From assembly GCF_006861795.1 (NCBI RefSeq), contig NZ_VDGH01000006.1:248001-312000 (forward strand): a stretch of DNA of 64,000 nt. Reading direction: 5' to 3'. How positions within the stretch are numbered: the first letter of the stretch is position 1; each line of letters starts with the position of its first letter. The translations under genes and the position numbers were made by a program. Below are positions 9,017-18,443 of this stretch, piece by piece. Source of the stretch: Psychrobacillus lasiicapitis. Its GTDB lineage: Bacteria; Bacillota; Bacilli; Bacillales_A; Planococcaceae. Under the pieces are notes generated by a model, which searched no databases, was not told the DNA's origin, and saw only the letters and a program-made list of their open reading frames with translations.

Positions 9017-9979
9017 ATGGTGGAAAAACTAATGAACGTTAAGGATTTAAAAGTACGTTTTAAAACTGAAGACGGTCATGTATCAACTGTAAATGGTGTT
9101 ACGTTTAATGTGAATGAGGGAGAAACATTAGCGATAGTAGGTGAATCTGGAAGTGGAAAGAGCGTTACTTCTCTTGCTTTAATGGGAATTCTGCCTCCAA
9201 ATGGTGAGGTATACGAGGGTGAAATGACATTTAACGGAAAAAACTTACGTACACTAAGTAAAAAAGATTATAGAGCATTACGGGGAAATGAAATCTCAAT
9301 GATTTTCCAAGAACCTATGACTGCTTTAAATCCTGTTTTTACAATTGGTTATCAAATTCGAGAAACTTTAATTGTTCACTATAAAATGACAAAAGAGCAA
9401 GCGAATATTCGTGGAATAGAAATGTTAGAACTAGTTGGAATCCCGGACGCAGAAAAAGTAATGGGACGCTTCCCTCACCAATTATCTGGAGGAATGCGTC
9501 AACGTGTGATGATAGCAATTGCTTTATCTTGTAATCCACGATTATTAATTGCTGATGAGCCCACAACGGCGTTAGATGTAACTATTCAAGCACAAATTTT
9601 GACATTAATGCGAAATTTAAAAGAAAAATCTAATACGAGTATTATGATCATTACCCATGATCTAGGGGTGGTAGCGGAGCTTGCTGATCGAGTAATTGTA
9701 ATGTATGCAGGCGAAGTGGTAGAAGAAGCATCTGTATTTGAACTGTTTAAGAATCCTAAGCATCCTTATACAAAGGGATTAATGGCATCGATACCAAAAG
9801 TACATGATGTCGTAGATGATTTATATTCTATAGAAGGAACTGTACCAAATCCGACGAATATGCCATCAGGATGTAAATTTCATCCTAGATGTCCATTAGC
9901 AGACGTTGAATGTAAAAGAATTCATCCAGATTTAGAATATGTAAGTGAAGGACATGCGAAGCGTTGCATTAAAGTGTAG
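9017..9979 (+). CDS. Oligopeptide ABC transporter ATPase, DppD/OppD type
   Basis: A 320-residue ATPase. It has Walker A (GESGSGKSV), the Q-loop (MIFQEPMTALNP), the ABC signature (LSGGMRQRVMIA), Walker B (LLIADEPTTALD) and the switch His in ITHDLGVV. The C-terminal oligopeptide-ABC extension contains the four-cysteine region CKFHPRCPLADVEC, which in relatives binds an iron-sulfur cluster or structural metal. GAGAGGTGAT precedes the ATG. It forms a heterodimer with the next gene product to drive import. Confidence 0.93.
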   Translation: MVEKLMNVKDLKVRFKTEDGHVSTVNGVTFNVNEGETLAIVGESGSGKSVTSLALMGILPPNGEVYEGEMTFNGKNLRTLSKKDYRALRGNEISMIFQEPMTALNPVFTIGYQIRETLIVHYKMTKEQANIRGIEMLELVGIPDAEKVMGRFPHQLSGGMRQRVMIAIALSCNPRLLIADEPTTALDVTIQAQILTLMRNLKEKSNTSIMIITHDLGVVAELADRVIVMYAGEVVEEASVFELFKNPKHPYTKGLMASIPKVHDVVDDLYSIEGTVPNPTNMPSGCKFHPRCPLADVECKRIHPDLEYVSEGHAKRCIKV

Positions 9980-9993
9980 GAGGTGAGGTTGAA

Positions 9994-11046
9994 ATGATTC
10001 AATTAAATGAGGAATTAAGCACAGAAGAGAAAGTTATAATAGAAGTACAAAACTTGAAAAAACATTTCGACATGACAAAGGGATTTGTTAAAAAGACCAC
10101 TACAAAGGTACGCGCGGTAGATGGCCTTAACTTTAAGGTGTATGAAGGAGAAACGCTTGGGATTGTGGGGGAATCTGGTTGTGGAAAGTCGACTACTGGT
10201 CAATTGATTCTTGGTTTATTGGATGCCACGGAAGGCCATATATACTTTAAGGATAAAGACATTGCGGGTATGTCCCAAGAGGAATTAAGGAAAGCGAGAC
10301 GTGATTTGCAAGTTATTTTTCAAGATCCCTATTCTTCCTTGAACCCACGAATGACAGTTGAAGAACTCATTGGTGAGCCCTTGGTTGTCCATGGACTGGC
10401 AAGGGGACAGGCATTACGTGATGAGGTAATGCAATTGATGAAGTTAGTAGGCTTGGGAGAACACCAGCTAAAAAGATTTCCACACGAGTTCAGCGGTGGA
10501 CAAAGACAACGCATAGGTATAGCACGTGCCCTAGCTTTAAAGCCACAAGTAATTGTATGCGATGAAGCTGTTTCTGCTTTGGATGTATCGATTCAAGCAC
10601 AAATATTAAATTTATTAAAAAAGCTTCAGCGTGAAATGGGCTTGACTTATATATTCATTGCTCATGGATTACCGGCGGTTCGTCACATTAGTGATCGAAT
10701 CGGGGTTATGTACTTAGGTAGAATGGTAGAACTTGCTGATCGGAATGAAATTTTTGAGAGACCGCTTCATCCATATACCCATGCTCTTCTCGATTCGGTG
10801 CCGATTCCCGATCCGCTTTTTCGAAAAGAACACCAATTAATCGAAGGAGAAATACCGAATCCGAGCAATCCACCATCAGGCTGCCATTTTCATCCTCGAT
10901 GTCCTTATGCTACAGATCTTTGTAAACAAAGTGATCCGGATTATTTAGAGGTATTTCCAAATCATTTTGTCGCGTGTCATTACCTATTAAGTGACAAAAA
11001 TACAAATATATTACCAGAAGTTATGAAGACTAGAAAGGATAAATGA
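9994..11046 (+). CDS. Oligopeptide ABC transporter ATPase, DppF/OppF type
   Basis: A 350-residue second ATPase. Motifs are GESGCGKSTTGQ (Walker A), VIFQDPYSSLNPRMT (Q-loop, with the DPYSSLNPR typical of OppF), FSGGQRQRIGIARAL (signature) and VIVCDEAVSALD (Walker B). The switch region reads FIAHGLPAVRHI, with Gly where Asp is usual after the His (HDL to HGL), a mild oddity. The CHFHPRCPYATDLC cysteine region is present. GGAGGTGAGG is the ribosome site. The stop overlaps the next gene's ATG, tying the following regulator to the transporter. Confidence 0.92.
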   Translation: MIQLNEELSTEEKVIIEVQNLKKHFDMTKGFVKKTTTKVRAVDGLNFKVYEGETLGIVGESGCGKSTTGQLILGLLDATEGHIYFKDKDIAGMSQEELRKARRDLQVIFQDPYSSLNPRMTVEELIGEPLVVHGLARGQALRDEVMQLMKLVGLGEHQLKRFPHEFSGGQRQRIGIARALALKPQVIVCDEAVSALDVSIQAQILNLLKKLQREMGLTYIFIAHGLPAVRHISDRIGVMYLGRMVELADRNEIFERPLHPYTHALLDSVPIPDPLFRKEHQLIEGEIPNPSNPPSGCHFHPRCPYATDLCKQSDPDYLEVFPNHFVACHYLLSDKNTNILPEVMKTRKDK

Positions 11047-12359
11047 ATATGAAAGTGAGGATTGGAGCAATTGGACCAAGTGATTCACTTATCCAGATTA
11101 GGGAAGTGGCAAACAAGGATGCACGTATTGAATTAGTAGAATATGAATATTCGCACCCGAGTCAATTGTCCACCATTTTAAGTGAACATCGATATAATGT
11201 CACGCAGTGGATATTTTCTGGTCAAAATCCTTATTACTATTCATTGCATCATGGGTTAATTTCTGAAGAAGAAGCAAGTTTTCCCCCGCTTCATGGAATC
11301 AGTTTGCTTGGGACCTGTCTGCGAGTTGTTCAGGATAAGGAAACTATCGTGAAGCGGATAAGTTTAGATACCGTTGATGAGACAACAGTAAGGCTTGTAT
11401 TGAATGAGTTTTCATTAAACAATTTATCATTCGAATTGTTACCTTATGAACGCTACAAACCATATGATGAGCTAATTAATTTCCACTCAGACTTATATGA
11501 AAAAGGAAAGACTCAGGTAGCGCTAACTTGTTTGTTAACGGTATACCAGGAATTAACGAAAAAAGGTATTCCTTGTTATCGTCTTGTCCCTTCTCAACTT
11601 GCCATCAAGACTGTTCTGAATTTACTTGTCTCCCGAGCGAATAGTCAAATATATGAAAAATTAAAAGTCGCTATTATTGGATTCGAGTTACGTGCGAAGT
11701 TATCATCTAATTTATCTACGTACATATATGAGAATCGGAAAAAAAGTCTTCATCTTGAGTTAGAATTACAAAAGGTTGCTGAATTACTAAACGGTGCTTT
11801 GAGCAATCAGCAGGATGGTCGATTCCATATTTACACGACGTATGGAGACTTTGAACTACTCAACTCGGAAAGGTCTTTTGAAGATATCGTTAAAGAAGTA
11901 GAATTGCAGACGTCTTTAGGGTTAAGGGTAGGTATCGGATCAGGCTATACTGTACATGAAGCGCAAAAGCATGTAGACTTAGCATTTTCACAAGAATCAT
12001 CTAAACGTGAGACGAGTATTTTATTTGTTAATGAAGAAAAGAACGTTATTGATTATTCCAAAGAGCATACAAGCTATTATACAGTAGAGAATTTACCTGT
12101 TTATTGGAAGAAAACTTTACAAGAAAATTCTTATACACCAGTAATTCCTGCGAAAATATATCACTTTCTAAAGTTAAAACACATTCAGCAATTTAGCAGT
12201 GAACTAATAACAGACCTTTTAAAAAATACGGATCGAAACACACGTAGAATTTTAAATGAGCTTGAACAAATGGGGTTACTAGAAGTTGTAAGAGAAGAGT
12301 CTTCTGGTAGACCCGGGAGACCGAAAAAAATTTACGAAATCGTGTCAGAATTAACATAG
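11043..12359 (+). CDS. Putative ligand-sensing transcriptional regulator (GGDEF-like core, C-terminal wHTH)
   Basis: A 438-residue protein I cannot assign to a named family. The first ~200 residues have alternating strand/helix character and a conserved FSGQNPYYYSLHHG segment. Residues ~200-330 resemble a degenerate nucleotidyl-cyclase/GGDEF fold: FHIYTTYGDFELL, then LGLRVGIGSGYTVHEAQKHV, the latter recalling GTP cyclohydrolase III and GGDEF_2 regulators. Residues ~365-438 look like a winged helix ending in GRPGRPKKIYEI. It overlaps the upstream ATPase gene by 4 bases, so it is co-transcribed with the transporter and probably controls it. It is clearly paralogous to the leftward gene at 12617-13957. 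The regulator role is inferred. Confidence 0.6.
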   Translation: MNMKVRIGAIGPSDSLIQIREVANKDARIELVEYEYSHPSQLSTILSEHRYNVTQWIFSGQNPYYYSLHHGLISEEEASFPPLHGISLLGTCLRVVQDKETIVKRISLDTVDETTVRLVLNEFSLNNLSFELLPYERYKPYDELINFHSDLYEKGKTQVALTCLLTVYQELTKKGIPCYRLVPSQLAIKTVLNLLVSRANSQIYEKLKVAIIGFELRAKLSSNLSTYIYENRKKSLHLELELQKVAELLNGALSNQQDGRFHIYTTYGDFELLNSERSFEDIVKEVELQTSLGLRVGIGSGYTVHEAQKHVDLAFSQESSKRETSILFVNEEKNVIDYSKEHTSYYTVENLPVYWKKTLQENSYTPVIPAKIYHFLKLKHIQQFSSELITDLLKNTDRNTRRILNELEQMGLLEVVREESSGRPGRPKKIYEIVSELT

Positions 12360-12405
12360 CTATGTCTTTGGTATGAGGTTTTGTATCATTAAAATAGATA
12401 CACAT

Positions 12406-12444
12406 AAAAGCTCTAGTGAACTATCAAAGTTCTTAGAGCTTTTA
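12406..12444 (+). terminator. Terminator of the peptide-transport operon
   Basis: AAAAGCTCTA pairs with TTAGAGCTTTT around an imperfect inner stem (GTGAACT/AGTTC) about 50 bases after the regulator stop. It ends in a weak T-run. Confidence 0.65.
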
Positions 12445-12616
12445 ATATATCATGCCCAATAAGACTCTCACCTTAAAGGGGGAGCGAAGGATAGTCTGTT
12501 AAATGTGAGGAATTACTCGAAATAGAAACTACCAAGTGGTTCGATACTATTTTCAACCATATAACTTGCACAAGTAATAGTAATTTATAAAAAACTACAT
12601 ACAAGAGAGTTTGATA

Positions 12617-13957
12617 TTAGTGCATTTGTTGATCTGTCTGCCTCTCTAGCCTGTCAAAATGAATTTCATACACCTTTTTCGGACGTCCTCGTAATTTTTT
12701 CTGAAGTTGTGTAGATACAGTGGCAGCTCCATGTTCCTCTAATTTCTTTAATATGCGATTTGCAGCTCTTGTGGTAATTCCTAGATGGCTGCTTAAGTCT
12801 TCTGACGCGATCATGTTAGATTGTAACTTATCCATTACGGCCATAACTTTTTGTATTTGTAATGGAGAAGTGTTCAGTTTTAGACTTAACTTTTCGATCC
12901 CCAAATCGTATTGCGTGTCTATTCTGATCCAATCTTTGTCGCCTAGCGGTCCGATCAATGTTTCCTCCTTGGACAAAATATAGGACTGAGTTTCTGAAGT
13001 TGCACATATTTGCGAAGCTTTTTCTGCATTAAGTTGTGCTTCTTGAATGGAGTTGCCAATTCCCCAACCGATATGCACAGGAAATTTTAATTCCTGTGTT
13101 AAAAATGATGCCAATTGACAATTCTGCATCTCGTTTGTGATTAATTTGAAATCACTATAGTTAGTTATAATTTCATAATAAAAAACATTTCGATGGATAA
13201 TAAAGGACATGTGGTTGTTCTTACTAAAATCAAGAATTGCTTTATGTAATGACATTTGTCGATATTCTAAATCTGCCATATTATCACGATTAATAGCCAT
13301 TTCCAAGTGACCAATAACTACTTGGTTTTCAATCAATTGAAGGAGCTGTATTTCTTTCAATAACGCCTCAATTATCTTAATCATACTTTGTTCAGAAGGA
13401 ACAACTAATATAGGTTTGATACCATGCGGTTCTAACATTTCAGGCAAATTACCTAGTCGCGTCATACTCACATCCACTTTGTTTTGTTTCCACATCTCTA
13501 TATGAAAATCCCGCAATTTATTATATACATCCATATCTGCGTATGCTTGCATACTAAGATCAAAGAGATACGGGGTATCATCTTTTTCAGCCCATTCATA
13601 TACACCTAAATAATTGTTTTCTTCATACAAAAAATCTACTAAACATCTTTTCATTTGGAAATCTTTATGTTTATAAATATATTCGGAAAGAGCTCTGTAA
13701 AAGTCCGCTTGAGTGACGTCAAAATGCAACATAGGGATGGGTACATTGGGAAAATGTTGTTGAATAAAAAAATAAGGAATCTGTCCACTAAACAATATAC
13801 CATCTACTTGTTGAATTTTTTCTAAAAATATTTCTTGTAAATGAGCTAGTGAATCATAAACAGTAAACTCAAAATTACAAGGTTCAATGCTTAGTAATTC
13901 TACATTTTTAACCCACTTTAATGAATTTTTTGTAGTGAAAATACGAATTCTTGGCAT
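12617..13957 (-). CDS. Putative regulator, paralogue of the 11043 gene, next to abgT
   Basis: A 446-residue protein with the same layout as the gene at 11043. An N-terminal sensor-like region has ILFSGQIPYFFIQQHFPNVP followed by DVTQADFYRALSEYIYKHK, which recalls PrpR_N-type or periplasmic-binding-type sensors. A degenerate GGDEF-like region follows (FYYEIITNYSDFKLI, GWGIGNSIQEAQLNAEKA), then a wHTH (SSHLGITTRAANRILKKLEEHG) and LRGRPKKVYEI. It is divergent from abgT with about 117 bases between, so it is the natural candidate to control abgTAB. I know no characterised member. Function is inferred from domain appearance and position. Confidence 0.6.
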   Translation of the reverse strand: MPRIRIFTTKNSLKWVKNVELLSIEPCNFEFTVYDSLAHLQEIFLEKIQQVDGILFSGQIPYFFIQQHFPNVPIPMLHFDVTQADFYRALSEYIYKHKDFQMKRCLVDFLYEENNYLGVYEWAEKDDTPYLFDLSMQAYADMDVYNKLRDFHIEMWKQNKVDVSMTRLGNLPEMLEPHGIKPILVVPSEQSMIKIIEALLKEIQLLQLIENQVVIGHLEMAINRDNMADLEYRQMSLHKAILDFSKNNHMSFIIHRNVFYYEIITNYSDFKLITNEMQNCQLASFLTQELKFPVHIGWGIGNSIQEAQLNAEKASQICATSETQSYILSKEETLIGPLGDKDWIRIDTQYDLGIEKLSLKLNTSPLQIQKVMAVMDKLQSNMIASEDLSSHLGITTRAANRILKKLEEHGAATVSTQLQKKLRGRPKKVYEIHFDRLERQTDQQMH

Positions 13958-14074
13958 TTTTATACTTTTCTCCTTTTTCTAAAAATATATTGATAATTTT
14001 TTTGTATTAGTTTACTCTGTTATTTAAAGACATATCACAAAGGGGTCTTTTAATCGAAAAAAGGGGTGATTCTA

Positions 14075-15607
14075 TTGCAACAAGTATTTACTAAGGCTGA
14101 AAAGAACGAGGAAAATAGATTTTCAAAATTCTTGTCGTTTATTGAGAAAGTAGGTAATAAGCTTCCACATCCATTTATCTTGTTTTTCTACTTAACTGTT
14201 CTTCTCGTCATTCTATCATGGATTTTAAGTTTGTTTAAGGCGGCGGTTGTCCATCCGAATACGCAAGAGATGGTTGCGGTTAAAAGTATTATATCAGGGG
14301 AAGGTATTCAGTTTATTTTATCTGATACACTTAAAAACTTTACGGGCTTCGCTCCTTTAGGATTAGTTCTAACGATCATGCTAGGTATTGGTTTAGCTGA
14401 AAAAGTCGGATTATTGGAAATGCTCATGAAAAGGGCAATTTTAAGTACACCAAAAAAGATAATTACATTTGCAGTATTCTTCATCGGAATTTTAGGGAAT
14501 GTTGCATCTGATGCAGCTTTTGTTGTAATACCTCCTTTAGCAGCACTTGTTTTCTTATCTGTTGGTCGCCATCCTATAGCTGGTTTAGCAGTTGGTTTAG
14601 CGAGTACGGGTATTGGATTTTCGGCGAATATATTAATTGCAGGTACAGATGCACTTTTATCTGGAATTTCTACTGAGATTTCGAAAGGAATTAATCCAGA
14701 TGTTATAGTGACTCCACTTGATAATTGGTTTTTCATGAGTATTTCTACGTTTGTTCTGGCTGCTCTAGGTACTTTGATTACCGAGAAATATGTCGAACCA
14801 CGTTTGGGAGTCTACAAAGGGGAGCAACAGTCTATCTCCAAAGACATAAGCCCGTTAGAAAAAAGAGGTTTACGTAATTCCTTTATCTCTGCAATCGTTT
14901 TCATCGCAGTTATAGTTGGAGGAATGCTTATTCCAAACTCACCACTTTTGAATGAGGATGGCACTATATTACGCTCGCCATTTTTATCAGGCATTGTGCC
15001 AATTTTATTTTTATTCTTTTTAGTAGTTGGAATCACTTATGGTGTTAGTACAAAAAAGATTCAGTCTTCTGCTGATATTCCCAAATTGATGACGGAAGCT
15101 ATTGGAAGTTTATCTGGATATATTGTATTAATCTTTATGATCGCTCAGTTTGTAGCTTACTTCAACTGGAGTAATATTGCCATTTGGTTAGCAGTTCATA
15201 GTGCGGATCTATTGACCACACTAAATATGACGAATGTATTTGTTATTGTATTATTTGTTTTATTAACAGCATTCTTAAGTCTATTTATTATTAGTGGTTC
15301 TGCTTTATGGTCATTAGTTGGTCCAGTATTTGTTCCACTGTTTATGGTGCTCGGCTATCATCCGGCATTCATTCAGTTAGCATATCGTATCGGTGAATCA
15401 TCTACCAATATGGTGACACCTTTAAATCCTTATTTTGCGATAATTCTTTCATTCATGCACGTATATGACAAAAAAGCAGGTATTGGTACGCTTATGTCTC
15501 TAATGATTCCATATACCATTGGGTTTCTGATTATTTGGACTATATTAATGCTGGTATTTGCATTATTTGGAATTCCAATTGGACCAGGTGTTTCATTGTA
15601 TCTATAG
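14075..15607 (+). CDS. abgT: AbgT-family p-aminobenzoyl-glutamate transporter
   Basis: About 510 residues with roughly 11-13 membrane segments. Family hallmarks include VGNKLPHPFILFFYLT near the N-terminus, the polar GFSANILIAGTDALLSGIS loop, SGSALWSLVGPVFVPLFMVL, and ESSTNMVTPLNPYFAIILSF near the end. Known relatives import p-aminobenzoyl-glutamate, a folate breakdown product, or export sulfonamides. I chose the TTG at 14075 because AGGGGTG ends 6 bases upstream; the GTG at 14066 sits inside that site. It is followed closely by abgA and abgB homologues, supporting p-aminobenzoyl-glutamate as substrate. Confidence 0.88.
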   Translation: MQQVFTKAEKNEENRFSKFLSFIEKVGNKLPHPFILFFYLTVLLVILSWILSLFKAAVVHPNTQEMVAVKSIISGEGIQFILSDTLKNFTGFAPLGLVLTIMLGIGLAEKVGLLEMLMKRAILSTPKKIITFAVFFIGILGNVASDAAFVVIPPLAALVFLSVGRHPIAGLAVGLASTGIGFSANILIAGTDALLSGISTEISKGINPDVIVTPLDNWFFMSISTFVLAALGTLITEKYVEPRLGVYKGEQQSISKDISPLEKRGLRNSFISAIVFIAVIVGGMLIPNSPLLNEDGTILRSPFLSGIVPILFLFFLVVGITYGVSTKKIQSSADIPKLMTEAIGSLSGYIVLIFMIAQFVAYFNWSNIAIWLAVHSADLLTTLNMTNVFVIVLFVLLTAFLSLFIISGSALWSLVGPVFVPLFMVLGYHPAFIQLAYRIGESSTNMVTPLNPYFAIILSFMHVYDKKAGIGTLMSLMIPYTIGFLIIWTILMLVFALFGIPIGPGVSLYL

Positions 15608-15624
15608 TTTAAGGAGTGGAAAAG

Positions 15625-16935
15625 ATGAGTATTTTTACGATTAACTCAAGTTTACCTGAACAAATGATGGAATGGAGAAGAGATTTCCACCAGTATCCTG
15701 AAATCGGTTGGACAGAATTCCGTACTGCCTCCATCATTGCTCATGAATTAAGTCAATTAGGCTTTCAAGTGGAGGTAGGAAAAGAGGTTGTATCAGAAGA
15801 CCGGATGGGTGTACCTGTTCATGATCAATTATTAGCTTGTTACGAAAGAGCTGTAAGTAATGGCGGTTACATGGAATATATGGAAAAGATGGTTGGAGGA
15901 TATACAGGATTAGTTGGAACGATTAAAGGGAAAAAACCAGGACCAACCATCGCATTCCGTTTTGATATGGATGCATTAGAAATAGAAGAATCTAAAGAAG
16001 CGTCCCATATTCCTCAGCAATATGGGTTCCGCTCTCGATATGAAGGAAATATGCATGCTTGTGGTCATGATGCTCATTGTGCAATCGGTTTAGGTTTAGC
16101 GACTGTACTTGCAAATAATACAGATCAGATTGAAGGAACAATTAAAATCATCTTTCAGCCCGCAGAAGAAGGTGTTCGCGGTGCAAAATCGATGGTAGAG
16201 GCTGGCGTAGTAGACGGGGTAGATTACTTTTTGGGTATGCACGTAGGAGCAGGGTCGCCGCTAGGTACAGTAATTGCAGGTACAAATGGATTTTTAGCAA
16301 CAACTAAAATAAATGCAAAATTTGTCGGAAAAGCTGCACACGCAGGAGCAGAGCCTGAGAAAGGACGCAATGCTTTACTTGCTGCCGCTTCCGCTATTTT
16401 AGGAATTCATGCGATTCCCAATCATAGTGGTGGTGCATCCCGTATAAATGTAGGTACTTGTATAGCGGGAGATGGACGTAATATAGTGCCGGCTCATGCA
16501 TCTTTACAACTCGAAACACGTGGCGAGAACAGCGAGGTACACACATACGTTCATGAACAAGCGATAGCTGTATTAGAGGGAGCAGCGAAAATGTATGGAA
16601 CAGAGCTTTCTTATGAAGTAGTTGGGGCTGCTAAAACCTGTTCCTCTTCTGAACAATTAATAGAATTAGTTGCTAAAGCAGCTAGGAGCATTCAAGGATT
16701 AGAGAAGATTATACCAAGTTCTAAATTTGCCGCTGGGTCAGAGGATGCGACTTATATGATGGACCAAGTGCAAAAGCAGGGTGGACTTGCGACATACGCA
16801 GTTTTCGGAACAACATTGGCAGCTGGACATCATCACGAAAAATTCGATATTGACGAAAAGGTACTCTCTATAACTTTGAACACTTGGCTAGAAGCAATTG
16901 AACAAATTTATCTAAAGGAAGGTGGGCAACTTTAA
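15625..16935 (+). CDS. abgA: p-Aminobenzoyl-glutamate hydrolase subunit A-like (M20)
   Basis: A 436-residue M20 amidohydrolase. The E. coli AbgA/AbgB pair cleaves p-aminobenzoyl-glutamate to p-aminobenzoate and glutamate. Visible motifs are the N-terminal WRRDFHQYPEIGWTEFRTA, MHACGHDAHC with Cys and His metal ligands, IFQPAEEGVRGAKSM with the catalytic Glu, GKAAHAGAEPEKGRNALLAA in the lid, and SEDATYMM near the end. The long insertion after the first motif (SEDRMGVPVHDQLLACYERA) is typical of AbgA. ATG at 15625 is preferred over the GTG at 15616 because AAGGAG lies 8 bases upstream. The stop directly abuts the abgB ATG. Confidence 0.87.
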   Translation: MSIFTINSSLPEQMMEWRRDFHQYPEIGWTEFRTASIIAHELSQLGFQVEVGKEVVSEDRMGVPVHDQLLACYERAVSNGGYMEYMEKMVGGYTGLVGTIKGKKPGPTIAFRFDMDALEIEESKEASHIPQQYGFRSRYEGNMHACGHDAHCAIGLGLATVLANNTDQIEGTIKIIFQPAEEGVRGAKSMVEAGVVDGVDYFLGMHVGAGSPLGTVIAGTNGFLATTKINAKFVGKAAHAGAEPEKGRNALLAAASAILGIHAIPNHSGGASRINVGTCIAGDGRNIVPAHASLQLETRGENSEVHTYVHEQAIAVLEGAAKMYGTELSYEVVGAAKTCSSSEQLIELVAKAARSIQGLEKIIPSSKFAAGSEDATYMMDQVQKQGGLATYAVFGTTLAAGHHHEKFDIDEKVLSITLNTWLEAIEQIYLKEGGQL

Positions 16936-18372
16936 ATGGATAACATGAAAGATTTAATTGGTTCTTTAATAGAGGCAAAAAGTAAGGAAATCACGGAGTT
17001 AAGTGATCAAATCTGGGATACACCTGAAACACGATTTCAAGAACATAAATCTACTAAACTGTTAAGTGATTTTTTAGAGGATAATGGTTTCTCTGTAGAG
17101 CGCGGAGTAGGAGGCATTGAAACAGCTTTTACTGCGACATTCGGTCAAGAAAAACCGGTAATTGGGATTCTCGGAGAATTTGATGCACTTTCAGGGCTTA
17201 GCCAAAAAGAAGCTTCAGATGTAAGAGAAGCGCTTGAGGAAAACGGAAATGGACATGGCTGTGGTCATAACTTATTGGGGACTGCAGGAATTGCAGCAGT
17301 TGTTGCACTAAAGCAACTAATAGAAGAAAAGAAAATTACTGGTTCTATTAAATATTTTGGGTGTCCAGGAGAAGAAGGCGGATCGGGAAAAACTTATATG
17401 GTTCGTGAGGGAGTCTTTAACGATATCGATGTTGCGCTTACATGGCATCCAAACTCATACTCAGGTGTCTTCTCGTTTTCATCGCTTGCGAATTATCAAG
17501 TTTATTTCTCTTTTGAAGGAAAAGCTTCGCATGCTGCAAATTCACCTCATCTTGGACGAAGCGCGTTAGACGCTGTCGAATTGATGAATGTAGGGGTCAA
17601 TTATTTACGAGAACATATTATCTCCGAAGCTAAAGTTCATTATGCAGTAACGAATACAGGTGGTTCTTCTCCGAACGTTGTACAATCAGATGCAGAAGTG
17701 TTGTATTTGATAAGAGCTCCACATATTAGTGAGGTAGAGGATATTTATCAACGTGTTATTAAAATTGCGGAAGGCGCAGCGTTGATGACAGAGACAAAGG
17801 TTACTGTTCGCTTTGACAAGGCATGTTCTAATTACATTCCAAACGATACATTAAATATTGTTTTGCAGGATCAATTAGAACACTTCGGATTGCCAAATTA
17901 TGATGATAAAGAATTAAGTTATGCACATAAAATGGCTCAAACTATTACGCAAGAAGAAGTAGATGCAGCTATTCTGGATGCAGAAAAACTATCTAACTAT
18001 CAACTGACGGAAGAATTTTATACGCCAGAATATCCTTTTTTCAATGAGGTTATCCCTTATGCAAAAACTCGCGAAGTGATGCAAGGTTCGACAGACGTGG
18101 GAGATGTTAGTTGGATTGTCCCAACAGCTCAATTTTTTACAACTTGTTTTGTAGCAGGAACCCCATTACATACATGGCAGCTTGTTTCACAAGGGAAAAC
18201 GTCTTTGGCACATAAAGGGCTATTGTATGCAGGTAAAGTACTTGCTGCTAGTGCCGTAGAGGTCTTTGGAAATCCTGAACTAATCGAAAAAGCGAAGGAA
18301 GAACTAGCTAAGCAAACAAAAAATGCGTATCGCAATCCATTACCAAAAGAGCTGCAACCTAGTATTAGGTAA
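16936..18372 (+). CDS. abgB: p-Aminobenzoyl-glutamate hydrolase subunit B-like (M20)
   Basis: A 478-residue M20 protein of the AbgB branch, the second subunit with the preceding gene. It shows ILGEFDALSGLS, GNGHGCGHNLLG (metal site), FGCPGEEGGSGKTYMVREG with the catalytic Glu, GKASHAANSPHLGRSALDA, and GSTDVGDVSWIVP near the end. It begins at the base after the abgA stop, with AAGGTGG as ribosome site. A strong terminator follows, closing the abgTAB operon. Folate-catabolite salvage is the likely role. A related N-acyl-glutamate substrate remains possible. Confidence 0.87.
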   Translation: MDNMKDLIGSLIEAKSKEITELSDQIWDTPETRFQEHKSTKLLSDFLEDNGFSVERGVGGIETAFTATFGQEKPVIGILGEFDALSGLSQKEASDVREALEENGNGHGCGHNLLGTAGIAAVVALKQLIEEKKITGSIKYFGCPGEEGGSGKTYMVREGVFNDIDVALTWHPNSYSGVFSFSSLANYQVYFSFEGKASHAANSPHLGRSALDAVELMNVGVNYLREHIISEAKVHYAVTNTGGSSPNVVQSDAEVLYLIRAPHISEVEDIYQRVIKIAEGAALMTETKVTVRFDKACSNYIPNDTLNIVLQDQLEHFGLPNYDDKELSYAHKMAQTITQEEVDAAILDAEKLSNYQLTEEFYTPEYPFFNEVIPYAKTREVMQGSTDVGDVSWIVPTAQFFTTCFVAGTPLHTWQLVSQGKTSLAHKGLLYAGKVLAASAVEVFGNPELIEKAKEELAKQTKNAYRNPLPKELQPSIR

Positions 18373-18382
18373 ATTAATAAAT

Positions 18383-18427
18383 AAAGAGGTACCAGGCTAT
18401 GTTTATCATGGCCTGGTACCTTTTTTA
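18383..18427 (+). terminator. Terminator of abgTAB
   Basis: AAAGAGGTACCAGGC pairs with GCCTGGTACCTTTTTT across a TATGTTTATCATG loop. Long stem and T-run: a classical intrinsic terminator. Confidence 0.9.
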
Positions 18428-18443
18428 TGGCTTGTCGATCAGT

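Noticed and set aside
12447-12520. CCCAATAAGACTCTCACCTT resembles the 59-bp repeat core
   Set aside because: Only about 20 bases match loosely and the paired hairpins are missing, so I do not count it as a third copy.
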